A DNA stretch of 64,000 nucleotides, from positions 248,001-312,000 of the forward strand of contig NZ_JAAMOW010000001.1 in NCBI RefSeq assembly GCF_011067135.1, read 5' to 3'. Each line of letters begins with the position of its first letter. Position 1 is the stretch's first letter. Shown here in pieces: positions 1 through 8,713 of this stretch. The translations under genes were made by a program, and so were the position numbers. The stretch comes from Solimonas terrae (GTDB lineage: Bacteria; Pseudomonadota; Gammaproteobacteria; Nevskiales; Nevskiaceae). A model generated the notes under the pieces. It searched no databases, was not told where the DNA came from, and saw only the letters and a program-made list of their open reading frames with translations.

Positions 1-692
1 GGGCAAAGGCGGAGCTGCAGGATATTACGGCGGTCGAGACCTATCGGCTCGACGTACGTGATCGAGAAGCCTACGCGGAGACTGCCGAAGCGGTGGAGGG
101 CGCCCTTGGGCCTGTCAGCCTGCTCTTCAACAACGCCGGTGTTGCCGGCAGTGTCCCACTCAGCAAGCTGTCCTATGAGCTCTGGGACTTCAATCTGGGG
201 ATCAATCTTCAGGGTGTGATCAACGGAATTCAGACGTTCCTTCCCAGAATGTTGAAGCAAGGTCTCGGTGGTCACGTCGTGAATACGTCATCGGGCGCTG
301 GGCTGGCGGTTACGGCATCGGGGCTTCTGTACACGACTGCCAAGTTTGCGGTCGTCGGACTGTCGGAATCGCTGCGTCAGGAGCTTGTGAAGACTGACAT
401 TGGATGCAGTGTTCTGTGCCCCGGAATGGTTGCAACAAACATCGTCCAGCGTTCTGCCGATGCCTCTCCAAAGCCTGCCGGCGCGATGACGAAGGAAGCC
501 GAACAGGCCGTTGCTGACCGGGTCAAGATGGTTGGCCAGGCACTGCTTCAGCAGGGTGTCGGCATCGACACGGTCGGTGAGCTCGTGTTGAAGGGTGTCC
601 AGGAAAACCGCATGTACATCCACACCGACGCCATGATGCGGAGCCTCGTCAAGGCCCGGAGCCAGGCGCTGCTCGAATCATTTCCAAGCTGA
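1..692 (+). CDS. SDR family oxidoreductase, 5' end cut by the window
   Basis: The frame is open from base 3, so the gene begins before the window and only about 229 C-terminal codons are seen. It is a classical short-chain dehydrogenase/reductase, an NAD(P)-dependent alcohol/ketone oxidoreductase. Visible landmarks are the NNAG motif, the catalytic serine in NTSSGAG and the YTTAK active-site motif. The nucleotide-binding glycine motif lies outside the window. The following gene starts about 270 bp downstream on the same strand, with no clear promoter or terminator recognised between them. The substrate cannot be deduced from the sequence. Confidence 0.85.
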   Translation, partial: AKAELQDITAVETYRLDVRDREAYAETAEAVEGALGPVSLLFNNAGVAGSVPLSKLSYELWDFNLGINLQGVINGIQTFLPRMLKQGLGGHVVNTSSGAGLAVTASGLLYTTAKFAVVGLSESLRQELVKTDIGCSVLCPGMVATNIVQRSADASPKPAGAMTKEAEQAVADRVKMVGQALLQQGVGIDTVGELVLKGVQENRMYIHTDAMMRSLVKARSQALLESFPS

Positions 693-962
693 CACCGGAC
701 GACGCGAGGCTGGCATATGTGCGTTGGCATTGCTGGTCTCTTGAAAGAGCCTTCGCTGCCCTGCGTAATCGACGCACTGACACCTGTGTTCCCCCTCTGA
801 ATGGAAGGGGGACGCATCGTGACTGAAAGCCTAAGGTCGATAACGGACGCTGCATCTCGGTAGATATCGAAGTGCGGTGTGTTCCCCGAGGCAACGCATC
901 CAAATCAAGTCTGTTCGCACGAGCCTCGAGTGCAACAGAAAAAGGTCTGTCACTACTCGACT

Positions 963-3419
963 ATGAAATTCAGTTCGACGATGTCCGTTTTCCTGTTCAC
1001 CCTCGCAATGTCCGGCATTGCGCTGGGCAATCAGACCGATGGAGAAAACGGCGCTCAACAAGGTTTGGCTGATGACACGACGAAAGTTCAGCCCGATGTG
1101 GGTGCGGAATCGCAAGCTTCGGACGGTCAGCCTGCCGCAGCGCCGGATTCGCAAACTTCGGATGCTCAGCCAGCTGTAAGTCCGGACACGCAAGCTTCGG
1201 ATGATCAGCCCGTCGCGGGTGCGGATGCGCATGCTTCGGTGCCAGTTGCGCCTGGCGAGGCTGAGGTTTTGCCGACAATTGCAGTCAATTCGCCGGACGA
1301 CGACAGCAAGTTGGACACGGCACCGAGCGAGGAAGGACCGCAGCAGCTCGAAGAGATCATCGTGACCGCAACGAAGACCGAGGCGTCCGCTCGGGATATT
1401 CCGGTGAGCATCAACGCGATGAAGGGCGATGACCTGGTCCAGCAAGGCGCCACGACGCTGGAGCAGATGCTGAAGAACCAACCGTCCGTGAACGTCTCGC
1501 AGGAGGCCGTGACCATTCGCGGCGTCGGCCTCACGGTCTTCCAGACCAACAGTCAGGGCAAGGAAGCCGGTTTTTTCCTGGGCGAGGCAAACATGATTCC
1601 GCCGTCGACGGGCGGCGGAAACATCGATTTCGATCCATATGACCTCAGCACTGTCGAAGTTCTGGAGGGCCCGCAGTCCACGCTGTTCGGCGGCACAGCG
1701 CTTTCCGGCGCTATTCGCTACATCCCGAACAAGCCGCGGATGGGCGAATTCGAGGGTGGCTTGCGAATGGGCTACGGAAGCTTGAGCCACGCAGACAAAC
1801 CCCTGGAGGATGTCTCGGCGATGCTGAACGTCCCCGTCGGCGACCACTTTGCGATGCGCGCGGCCGGCACCTTTCGCCGCAAGCCCAGCGTTGGAACGGA
1901 TACAAACGGCAAGTTCGACAATCTCGATAACGTAGATACAGGCCAGGCGCGCATTCTGGCCCGGTGGGAGATTACTGACCGCTTCTCTGCCGACCTTCTC
2001 TACAGCGACATGCGAAAGGACGGCTTCCTGAACCTGCTCGACAAGCCGGATAGTCGCAATACTTCGATTCACCGAGTCGACCAACCAGACAACGCGCGCG
2101 TCCACATCGGCTCACTCAATCTCACCTACGCATTTGACGCATTTTCAATCGTGGGCGTCGTCAACACTCTGAAGAACCATCGATACAGCATTCTGGACGC
2201 CGGCCCGATCATCGGTGTCCCAGGTGCACTCATCCAGATGCCCTCCCTCACGGAGGCGGATGCCGATGTGCCCAGCTACGAGCTGCGAATGGTGTCCGCC
2301 CATCCGACCGAAAGTGCCTGGTGGATCTTCGACCGCTGGGATTACATCGCGGGCCTGTACTACATGAAGGCGGACCAGGATACGGCCACAACCCTTTCGG
2401 TGAGAACGGCCGGAATCGAGACCGATGCCACTGACACCCAGGCGTCGGTGCAAGTCTCGGAAAAAGCCTTCTATCTCAACCTCAATCGACATCTCCTGGA
2501 CGATCGTCTCGAAGCGAACATCGGTGCGCGACTGGCCGCGACGACCTTGGATGCCGACATTGCGGAACAGGCATCAGGCATCCCGATCATGCATCAGACG
2601 TTCAGTGACGACGGTCATCGAGTCAATCCGAAATATGCGCTTACGTGGCACTTTACGGATGACGTGAACGTGCGGGTCAGCATGTCGGAAGGGTTCCGAT
2701 TCGGTGGCGCCAATTCATCGCCCACCGGAATTGCCGAGGGTATTCCACCCACATTCCATTCCGACTCGTTGAAAAACTATGAATTGGGACTGCGCAGCGA
2801 CTGGTTCGATAGAACCGTTCGATTCGATCTGACGGGCTATCACATTGCGTGGAGCAATCTGCAGGTGACACAACTTTCGCCGCTTGCTTCCAGCTACACC
2901 GACAATATCGGCGCGGCGACCATTGACGGCCTGGAGGCGCAATTCACGTGGCGACTTCCCTACACATGGAAATTCGTCCCGAAAGGGTTGACGCTCAATA
3001 CCAGCGTATCGCTGCTCAATTCGAAGACCAGCGAATCCTTCGATTCCGCTAACGGCAGCGTCGATAAGGGGACTCGACTGCCGCTCTCCCCAAAAGTGGC
3101 CGCAACCTTCGGACTTTCCTGGATCGGAGCGTGGGAAAACTGGGTCTTCAACGCCAACGCGCAAGCATCCTACGCCGGCGAGCGGACCAACGCGCTGATC
3201 GAAACAAGCCGGTTCGATCCGTACACGGTTATTGACGCGTCATTCCGGATTCAGAATTCCGTCTGGCTGGGAACGCCGTCGATCACGCTGAGCGGCACCA
3301 ACCTGACCGACGAGTTCATCTTGAACTTCGCCAATCCTACGACGACGGATCCGCAGGTGAGTGTCTACTCAGCTCAGTCGCCTCGCGCGGTTAAGCTAAG
3401 CCTCGAATTTGCATTCTGA
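963..3419 (+). CDS. TonB-dependent outer-membrane receptor
   Basis: An outer-membrane beta-barrel receptor of 818 residues that should import a bulky ligand using TonB energy. The ATG at 963 is preferred over the upstream in-frame codon at 879 because it opens directly into a signal peptide (MKFSSTMSVFLFTLAMSGIA). Residues about 50-93 are a low-complexity Ala/Asp/Gln/Pro repeat. A TonB box (EEIIVTA) follows near residue 130, then the plug domain and a long barrel ending in the usual terminal aromatic (LEFAF). The hydrolase and M20 genes directly downstream suggest it imports a conjugate or ester that they cleave. The family includes siderophore, vitamin and terpenoid or lipid receptors, so the ligand is unknown. 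Confidence 0.9.
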   Translation: MKFSSTMSVFLFTLAMSGIALGNQTDGENGAQQGLADDTTKVQPDVGAESQASDGQPAAAPDSQTSDAQPAVSPDTQASDDQPVAGADAHASVPVAPGEAEVLPTIAVNSPDDDSKLDTAPSEEGPQQLEEIIVTATKTEASARDIPVSINAMKGDDLVQQGATTLEQMLKNQPSVNVSQEAVTIRGVGLTVFQTNSQGKEAGFFLGEANMIPPSTGGGNIDFDPYDLSTVEVLEGPQSTLFGGTALSGAIRYIPNKPRMGEFEGGLRMGYGSLSHADKPLEDVSAMLNVPVGDHFAMRAAGTFRRKPSVGTDTNGKFDNLDNVDTGQARILARWEITDRFSADLLYSDMRKDGFLNLLDKPDSRNTSIHRVDQPDNARVHIGSLNLTYAFDAFSIVGVVNTLKNHRYSILDAGPIIGVPGALIQMPSLTEADADVPSYELRMVSAHPTESAWWIFDRWDYIAGLYYMKADQDTATTLSVRTAGIETDATDTQASVQVSEKAFYLNLNRHLLDDRLEANIGARLAATTLDADIAEQASGIPIMHQTFSDDGHRVNPKYALTWHFTDDVNVRVSMSEGFRFGGANSSPTGIAEGIPPTFHSDSLKNYELGLRSDWFDRTVRFDLTGYHIAWSNLQVTQLSPLASSYTDNIGAATIDGLEAQFTWRLPYTWKFVPKGLTLNTSVSLLNSKTSESFDSANGSVDKGTRLPLSPKVAATFGLSWIGAWENWVFNANAQASYAGERTNALIETSRFDPYTVIDASFRIQNSVWLGTPSITLSGTNLTDEFILNFANPTTTDPQVSVYSAQSPRAVKLSLEFAF
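1112..1239 (+). repeat. 39-bp in-frame tandem repeat inside the receptor gene
   Basis: The core GCAAGCTTCGG and close variants recur at 1112, 1151, 1190 and 1229, an exact 39-bp period. Each unit encodes about 13 residues rich in Asp, Gln, Ala and Pro, located between the signal peptide and the TonB box. The units are imperfect and in frame, so copy number could change without breaking the gene. Confidence 0.85.
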
Positions 3420-3441
3420 GCGGAACCAGGAGATTCAAACG

Positions 3442-4251
3442 ATGCCAGTCGCGAAGACGCAAGATGGTTGCGAGATCCACTTTGAAGTTATGGGTCAATC
3501 AAATGCACCAGCAGTGATGGTTGGTTATCCCTGGTGCAATGGGTGGGCAAGAATCCAGAATGCGATGTTCAACGGAAATCAGGCTTCTCTGGACACGATG
3601 CTGGAGATGAATCGCCAGTTGGTCGGTACACTGGCCAGCAAGTACCGCGTGGTAAATATCGAGTATCCACGCGGCAGTGCTCCAACTACCGGGCCCTTCG
3701 AAGGTGACCTCAAGGCAGAGACCGTCGCCGGCGATTACCTTGCTGTGGCGGATGCAGCCGGCATTCAGAAGTTCGTCGCCATCGGTTATTCGTGGAGTGC
3801 GAGCTTCGGAATCCAGGTTGCGAGCCGAACTCCCCGTTGTGCGGGCCTGGCGGTCGGTGCATGGCCTGTTCTCGATGCGCCGCATGAGCAACTGAGGGGC
3901 CAGGTGGATGCCTTTGCCAGGATGTCGCCAGCGGGGTCTCCCGCGCAAATCATCATGCAGAGCAACGCGAACTATTACACCTCGATTCTGGAGGGCTGGG
4001 ATCAGGAGAGTGCGCTGTCCAGTATGGCGGCGCAGGCGGGTCGCCTTTACCTATTCGTCGGCAGCAACGATCAGGGTGTGCCCGGAATGAGCGTGCCGAT
4101 CGCGCAGGCAATCGTCAGCTCACGCACACGCCTGGAACAACACGGCTGGACCGTTGATGTCATCGACGGTCATGACCACGTATCGCTGGCCACCCAGCAG
4201 AACGTCTGGCTTGGTCGTGTCATGAACTTTTTCGAGAACAAAACCTGGTAG
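3442..4251 (+). CDS. Alpha/beta-fold hydrolase
   Basis: A 269-residue alpha/beta hydrolase, probably an esterase, lactonase or C-C hydrolase. The ATG at 3442 is chosen because AGGAG lies about 10 bases upstream. A codon at 3409 would overlap the receptor gene. The nucleophile elbow reads GYSWS, with Ser near residue 117. An acidic candidate sits in GSNDQG, and the catalytic His is in GHDHVSL near residue 244. There is no signal peptide, so it acts in the cytoplasm. It lies between the receptor gene and the M20 amidohydrolase on the same strand with short gaps, so the three probably form an operon. The substrate is unknown. Confidence 0.85.
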   Translation: MPVAKTQDGCEIHFEVMGQSNAPAVMVGYPWCNGWARIQNAMFNGNQASLDTMLEMNRQLVGTLASKYRVVNIEYPRGSAPTTGPFEGDLKAETVAGDYLAVADAAGIQKFVAIGYSWSASFGIQVASRTPRCAGLAVGAWPVLDAPHEQLRGQVDAFARMSPAGSPAQIIMQSNANYYTSILEGWDQESALSSMAAQAGRLYLFVGSNDQGVPGMSVPIAQAIVSSRTRLEQHGWTVDVIDGHDHVSLATQQNVWLGRVMNFFENKTW

Positions 4252-4260
4252 GCGGCCGTC

Positions 4261-5439
4261 ATGCAAGATCTCAAAGACCGGGTTGTTCGGGCCGTCGACG
4301 AACTTGGTGCGGAACTACTGGACGTGGCACGCCAGATTCATGCGCGTCCGGAACTCGCATTCGAAGAACGATTTGCGTCAGATCTCCTCTGCAGAACGCT
4401 TGAGCGACATGGTCTGAGTCCAGAGCGCGCAGCCTACGGTCTCGAGACGAGCTTTCGCTGCGACATTGGAGACGAAGGCCCCGTCGTCGCCATTCTCTCC
4501 GAATACGATGCGCTGCCCGAGATGGGACACGCCTGCGGCCACAACCTGATTGCGGCGATGGGGCTCGGTGCGGCACTTGCACTCGCCAAGGTTGGCGGAT
4601 TTCGCGGCCGGATCCGGTACTTGGGAACGCCTGCAGAGGAATATGGCGCCGGCAAAGCGGTTATGGCCGCCCGGGGTGCTTTTGATGGCCTGGATGCCGC
4701 TTTGATGGTGCATCCTGCAAACGTTGATCTCGAGTCCTATCCCACATTCTGTGTGACGGCCGTCAAGGCGACGTTTCGGGGCAAGCCGGCGCACGCATCC
4801 TTGTCCCCGGAGCAAGGGATCAACGCCCTTGATGCATGTGTGAGTGCCTACCAAAGCATCGCGCAGCTCCGACAGCACATCGATTCACTCGCACGCGTGC
4901 ACGGCATCATCACGTACGGGGGCGCGGCGCCAAATATCGTCCCCGAACGTGCCGAAGCGGAATACTTCATTCGAGCGAAGAGCGAATCGGCGCTCGAGAA
5001 CTTGAAGGCGAGAGTGAGAGCGTGCCTTGAAGCCGGCGCTGCAGGAGCGGGCGCCACGGTCGAACTCAAGTGGTGGGACCATCCGTATCTCGACCTTCGC
5101 AGCAATCAAAGCCTCGCGACGTCATACCGCAAGAACGCTGAAGCACTCGGTCGCACGTTCTTTCCCGTGGCGATGATTCCTGCACACATACGGGGCTCAA
5201 CGGACATGGGCAACGTCAGTCATCTGGTTCCGTCCATTCATCCCACGATCACGGTCGCTCCGCCGGAAACGGGAATTCACACCGCCTGTTTTGCCCATTG
5301 CGCTGCGTCGGAGACGGGGGACAAGGGCACTCTGGATGGCGCCAAAGCCATGGCGATGACCGTCATTGATTTCTTCCTGAACGAGGATTTGCGCTCAGCT
5401 GTGGCGAAAGATTTCAAAAAGTCAGCCGCCGCCGCGTAG
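4261..5439 (+). CDS. M20 family metallo-amidohydrolase
   Basis: A 392-residue M20D-type amidohydrolase of the family that hydrolyses N-acyl amino acids, aminobenzoyl-glutamate and similar amides. The metal-binding core GHACGHN is near residue 89, preceded by EYDALPEMG. A lid domain with KPAHAS follows, and an HTACF-type segment lies near the C-terminus. It starts 9 bp after the hydrolase stop, which fits cotranscription. With the upstream receptor and hydrolase, it suggests uptake and cleavage of an acylated or amide-linked compound. Family assignment is firm, but the substrate is not known. Confidence 0.88.
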   Translation: MQDLKDRVVRAVDELGAELLDVARQIHARPELAFEERFASDLLCRTLERHGLSPERAAYGLETSFRCDIGDEGPVVAILSEYDALPEMGHACGHNLIAAMGLGAALALAKVGGFRGRIRYLGTPAEEYGAGKAVMAARGAFDGLDAALMVHPANVDLESYPTFCVTAVKATFRGKPAHASLSPEQGINALDACVSAYQSIAQLRQHIDSLARVHGIITYGGAAPNIVPERAEAEYFIRAKSESALENLKARVRACLEAGAAGAGATVELKWWDHPYLDLRSNQSLATSYRKNAEALGRTFFPVAMIPAHIRGSTDMGNVSHLVPSIHPTITVAPPETGIHTACFAHCAASETGDKGTLDGAKAMAMTVIDFFLNEDLRSAVAKDFKKSAAAA

Positions 5440-5723
5440 AGCCATCTATTGACTGGCTACTTTTCGAAGAGCGTCGACGACAACTTGCCCTTGTCTGAGT
5501 GGGGAATGGCAAAAAGTGCCGCAAACGAATCCAATCTGCCAGCGCCAGCTTTCGGGTAATGAATCTAACAAGCTAGGGAGGGCGACAACTCAGGAGCTTC
5601 CTCACATGCTGATGAATGGAATACTTAACATAATATACATTATGCCTACTAGGTCGACACCGAAGGACGAGCGTAAGCTTCCCCGTCAAGGCGACAGTTC
5701 AAAACCAGAGTTTCTGGCGAGTT
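5440..5723. other. Intergenic region with a short reading frame cut by the insertion element
   Basis: A weak hairpin (AGCCA/TGGCT) with a short T-run follows the M20 stop. An AT-rich stretch around 5620-5645 precedes an ATG at 5642. The reading frame from there is basic (MPTRSTPKDERK...) and runs into the first repeat of the insertion element, where it stops after about 29 codons. It could be the 5' remnant of an interrupted gene, but it is too short to identify. Confidence 0.4.
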
Positions 5724-5823
5724 TGACGTAGTCCCCGTTTTCGTAGCGATCAAAAGTGGAGGCCGGCCACTTCTGACGTAGTCCCCGTTTTCGTAGCGAT
5801 CAAAAGTGGAGGCCGGCCACTTC
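5724..5823. repeat. Exact 50-bp tandem duplication of the IS terminal end
   Basis: Bases 5724-5773 and 5774-5823 are identical. Each copy begins with the terminal inverted-repeat sequence TGACGTAGTCCC and includes AAAAGTGGAGGCCGGCC. The second copy is the true end of the full-length element and the first is an extra copy outside it. This may be the residue of a head-to-tail IS tandem or a local duplication at the transposon end. Confidence 0.95.
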
Positions 5824-6660
5824 GGGAACTGGTGACTGACCTCGTTCGGCGAACTCACTCGGGGTCAGATGACCGAGTGCACCATGGGGACGGAATCGAT
5901 TGTAATCCTGTCGCCAGGCTTCGAGCAGCAGCTGCGCGTGAGCGATTGAAGCGAACTCGTAGACGTTCAGGCACTCGTCTCGCAGGCGACCGTTAAAACT
6001 TTCGATAAACGCGTTCTCAACGGGCTTTCCGGGCCGGATGAAGTCGAGCTGGACACCACGCTGATAGGCCCACTCGTCGAGCGCCTTGGACGTAAATTCC
6101 GTGCCGTGATCCACCGTGATGGCCTTGGGTAAAGCACGATGCTTTGAGACGGCTTCAAGGGCATCCACGACGCTCTGTCCCGTCAACGAAACATTGGCCT
6201 CCAGCAAGACACTCTCGCGACTCCACTGATCGATGACGGTCAGCACGCGAAACGACCGGCTGTTGACGAGCTGATCGTGCACGAAGTCCATGCTCCAATA
6301 CTGATTACGACCGGTCGCTGGCGGCACGGCACCGCGATGAAGTGACAGCCGCTTCTTGCGGCGATTGCGCATCCGCACCTGCAAGCCTTCAAGACGGTAC
6401 AGGCGATGGATTCGCTTCTTGTTGTCCTTCCAGCCTTCTCGCCTCAGCATGATCCAGATTCGCAAATAGCCGAATCGAGGTCTTGCCTGTGCGATCTCGC
6501 GGATGCGCATCCGAAGCGCCGTAGCATCACGGGCTCTCGGTTTGTAATACCAAGTGTTCGGGCACACGTCGCTCAGCGCGCAGGCACGACGGCAGCTCAC
6601 GCCGTACTGATCCTGGATCCACTGCGCCAGCTCGCGTCGGCGAGCTGGCTTCAGGCCTTT
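5800..6660 (-). CDS. IS3-family transposase OrfB, DDE integrase core
   Basis: This is the catalytic half of the transposase, probably made as an OrfAB fusion by -1 frameshifting. The frame is open upstream of 6600 across the slippery site, and no good independent ATG is seen. The N-terminal HTH_21-like region precedes the rve core. The DDE triad can be read in YWSMDFVHD, in TVDHGTEF and in the Glu of FIESFNGRLRDE. The stop lies inside the terminal repeat region. All catalytic residues are present, so the element may still be active. Confidence 0.92.
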   Translation of the reverse strand, partial: KGLKPARRRELAQWIQDQYGVSCRRACALSDVCPNTWYYKPRARDATALRMRIREIAQARPRFGYLRIWIMLRREGWKDNKKRIHRLYRLEGLQVRMRNRRKKRLSLHRGAVPPATGRNQYWSMDFVHDQLVNSRSFRVLTVIDQWSRESVLLEANVSLTGQSVVDALEAVSKHRALPKAITVDHGTEFTSKALDEWAYQRGVQLDFIRPGKPVENAFIESFNGRLRDECLNVYEFASIAHAQLLLEAWRQDYNRFRPHGALGHLTPSEFAERGQSPVPEVAGLHF

Positions 6661-6917
6661 TTTCGGACCACCTCCGAGAGGATCTGCTTGTCCAGCGTCA
6701 GATCCGCCACCACGCGCTTGAGCCGCGCGTTCTCTTCACGGAGCTGCCGGATCTCCCGGACCTCGGCCACGCCCAGGCTGCCGTATCGCTTCTTCCAGTT
6801 GTAGAACGTCGCTTCCGCAATGCCCATCTGCCGGCAGACGTCGGAAATCGGCATGCCGCCGTCGGCCTGCCGCAGCGCGTATGCCACTTGCTCTTCGGTG
6901 TATCGGGACTTCTTCAT
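6651..6917 (-). CDS. IS3-family transposase OrfA, DNA-binding subunit
   Basis: An 88-residue protein with a helix-turn-helix (PISDVCRQMGIAEATFYNWK) and a C-terminal leucine-zipper-like helix, typical of OrfA in this family. The ATG at 6917 is preferred over a start at 6968 because AGGAG lies about 8 bases upstream and MKKSRYTEEQ is the standard family N-terminus. The gene ends at 6651, just after the A6G slippery heptamer, and overlaps the OrfB frame. Confidence 0.92.
   Translation of the reverse strand: MKKSRYTEEQVAYALRQADGGMPISDVCRQMGIAEATFYNWKKRYGSLGVAEVREIRQLREENARLKRVVADLTLDKQILSEVVRKKA
6657..6663 (-). promoter_or_regulatory. Programmed -1 frameshift heptamer A-AAA-AAG
   Basis: On the minus strand the orfA codons read CGA AAA AAG GCC TGA. 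The heptamer A AAA AAG is the classical slippery site. A -1 slip continues as GGC CTG AAG into OrfB and bypasses the orfA stop. This is the expected mechanism for producing full-length transposase. Confidence 0.85.
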
Positions 6918-7077
6918 CGCTTCTCTCCTGACCCCTACTGGGGTGCCCCGAAGCGACCTTACCTCCACTTATGACCTGTCGAGAAAAATTGGGACTACGT
7001 CAGATGCCAGAAAGCTCTGGTTACGAATTGTCGCTCAGGCGGGGAAGCTTACGGGAGCTCATGGACATACCTCTATA

Positions 7078-8283
7078 TTATTCATCGCCTGCTTGCTGCG
7101 CTTTAACTTCGTACTCACAGATAGGGGTTGTTTTCCCGTCTCTCCTCAAGAATACCGCCAGCGTGTTAGCGAGGCCGGATGAGAAAGGCGCGTTTTTGTT
7201 GTTGCTCTGTCGCGCGCGATTTCCCTCTAGATCACCATGCACCTCTTCTTGGGCGTCATAAAATCCAGCAAAATAGAAAAGCTCTCTGTATTTGAAAATA
7301 TCAGTTGTCAAAGTAATGGGAACAAAGTCCGTATCGACCTTGCCATTTTTATAATGATAGTTATAAGGCGGACGATAAAAGAGGGACCGTGTCCGTCCTT
7401 CATCAACATAGAGTCCATCTCCTCGCATCACAAATGCCTGCTGGCCCACCCTCCAGTAATCACCGATGCCGGTAGAAAGGCGTACGCCGCAAGTGTTTGT
7501 CATCGTGCGAGCTGCTTCTTGCCACACTACGATATCGTCGGAATGACCATCGTTATCGATATCCACGGGCGGGTCGTAGCGCCAAGCTGGAGTTGAGTAA
7601 AATCCGCCCGCACCTCGATACCTTGTATCAAAGAGGTCATCATCCCTTTTGTCTCCTGGCGTTCCCTGTGATTGAGCGCCTGTGCTAGAGAACCAGTGGA
7701 TCTGTGAAAACAGCAGACGTGCTTCTTTGAAAGAAAGCATTCTCCTATTCAACTTGAGAAAGCCGGAAACTGAATCATCTTCTGGAATTCCGCAATATGG
7801 TGGATATTGAAAATAAGTCTTATTTAGTCTTTTCAGAAAGGCATCGCAAACCGGCGTGCCGCGCCCCCGAGTAAGAGCAAAGTAGTAATTGTTCTGGTCC
7901 CTTTGGAGGTCGGGAGATGAGTACAACCCCGAGGAACTTACCCAGCCTGTAGTGCTTTTTTTATCGCCTCTGTATTTTATGTAAGTCCATTTTCCGCAGG
8001 TCTTTCCAACAGCGACGGCATTGCCGGAGATAATGTAGGATTTGTGTTCGCATGCGACATCATCGGATGACGCGCACAGCGAAGAGGGCTTTTTGTAGAT
8101 ATAAAGCCGATCGCCTTGAGGTATTTGGACAATGGCGGTTTGGGGTGGCGGAGTCTGGACACCTTCAAAGCCTGTGTGTTGCGCACAAGCAGACAACGCA
8201 TCTGCAAGCACGGTCGGAGCATGTAGAAGCGCGACCCACCATAGCGCAAAAGGAACGCCAGCTCGGATTTTGAAGAGCCTCAC
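7078..8283 (-). CDS. Uncharacterised secreted protein with SH3-like region
   Basis: A 401-residue protein starting with GTG at 8283, which overlaps the TGA of an upstream ABC exporter remnant. The N-terminus is a signal peptide (FALWWVALLHAPTVLADA). Residues about 50-120 resemble a bacterial SH3 domain, ending in TTGWVSSSGLY. The remainder is rich in Tyr, Asp and Asn, with a DIDNDGHSDD acidic stretch like an FG-GAP/EF-hand loop that might bind calcium. I do not recognise the family as a whole. The base composition is clearly more AT-rich than the flanking catabolic genes, suggesting transfer. Its position after an exporter gene end hints at a former secretion locus. Confidence 0.7.
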   Translation of the reverse strand: MRLFKIRAGVPFALWWVALLHAPTVLADALSACAQHTGFEGVQTPPPQTAIVQIPQGDRLYIYKKPSSLCASSDDVACEHKSYIISGNAVAVGKTCGKWTYIKYRGDKKSTTGWVSSSGLYSSPDLQRDQNNYYFALTRGRGTPVCDAFLKRLNKTYFQYPPYCGIPEDDSVSGFLKLNRRMLSFKEARLLFSQIHWFSSTGAQSQGTPGDKRDDDLFDTRYRGAGGFYSTPAWRYDPPVDIDNDGHSDDIVVWQEAARTMTNTCGVRLSTGIGDYWRVGQQAFVMRGDGLYVDEGRTRSLFYRPPYNYHYKNGKVDTDFVPITLTTDIFKYRELFYFAGFYDAQEEVHGDLEGNRARQSNNKNAPFSSGLANTLAVFLRRDGKTTPICEYEVKAQQAGDE

Positions 8284-8426
8284 ACAGTTGCTCCATATAG
8301 GGCGGACGCTTTATCTACCTTCGTTGCAGGCGCGTTGCCATCGTTGCCAATTCTGACAACCTCATCCACCTGCAAACTCTTTGGCAGCGCGTGAGTGATA
8401 AACAGCATTGTCACCTTTCCCTTGAA
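8280..8426 (-). pseudogene. 3' remnant of a type I secretion ABC exporter gene
   Basis: In the frame ending at TGA 8280-8282, about 48 codons read FKGKVTMLFITHALPKSLQ, then VDEVVRIG and a diverged tail. This matches the C-terminus of the second exporter fragment nearby, with conservative changes only. The H-loop His is present, but the Walker A, signature and Walker B segments are absent. An in-frame TAA lies directly upstream, so this is a dead gene end. Its stop overlaps the GTG of the downstream secreted-protein gene, the same architecture as at 9568-9571. Confidence 0.8.
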
Positions 8427-8683
8427 TTAATCAGCCCGGCTTGAGAGAACCAGAATCGCGTATTCTCATCTATCGATGTCGGATTTTCTTTTATGATTCC
8501 ATCGATGTACTTATAGGCTTCCCCAAAAATGTCGGATCGCGGGGCATTCGCGAACTTCGAGTCCGGCGCTGCCATATCGTAAATTTCACTATGATCGACA
8601 TCCCAAACACCAGCTGACGTCAATAGCGCGACGATATGATCGATCTGTTCTTGAGTAAATGGCAGCTGCAGCGAACCAGACAT
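8411..8683 (-). CDS. Small hypothetical protein, C-terminus fused to ABC remnant
   Basis: A 90-residue acidic protein with no signal peptide or membrane segment and no family I recognise. It begins at an ATG with a weak GAGGGG upstream. Its last eight or so codons (LINSRER) lie inside the ABC exporter remnant read out of frame, so the native C-terminus was probably replaced by a deletion junction. It sits between two secreted-protein genes in the AT-rich island. It could be a truncated accessory or immunity-type protein, but nothing in the sequence proves that. Confidence 0.5.
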   Translation of the reverse strand: MSGSLQLPFTQEQIDHIVALLTSAGVWDVDHSEIYDMAAPDSKFANAPRSDIFGEAYKYIDGIIKENPTSIDENTRFWFSQAGLINSRER

Positions 8684-8713
8684 ATAGTGACCCCTCGAGC
8701 TTTATGCTGCTAT

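Larger units (their letters stand above)
5774..7002 (-). mobile_element. IS3-family insertion sequence, about 1.23 kb
   Basis: The ends carry the inverted repeat TGACGTAGTCCC at 5774 and its reverse complement GGGACTACGTCA ending at 7002. Weaker matching continues inward, including AAGTGGAGG on both sides. The element carries orfA and orfB on the minus strand with an A6G slippery site between them, the classical IS3 layout. The orfA sequence resembles the IS407-like group, but that subgroup call is from memory only. I see no matching 3- or 4-bp target duplication (AGTT at the left flank, GATG at the right), so the insertion site may have been rearranged. Both reading frames look intact. Confidence 0.9.

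Noticed and set aside
831-2105. 424-codon minus-strand frame opposite the TonB receptor
   Set aside because: It contains the mirrored 39-bp repeat and no domain. The plus-strand receptor explains the region.
5516-5731. A 71-codon frame before the insertion element
   Set aside because: The first part lacks a ribosome site and any similarity. Only the short piece from 5642 could be a gene remnant, and it is noted as such.
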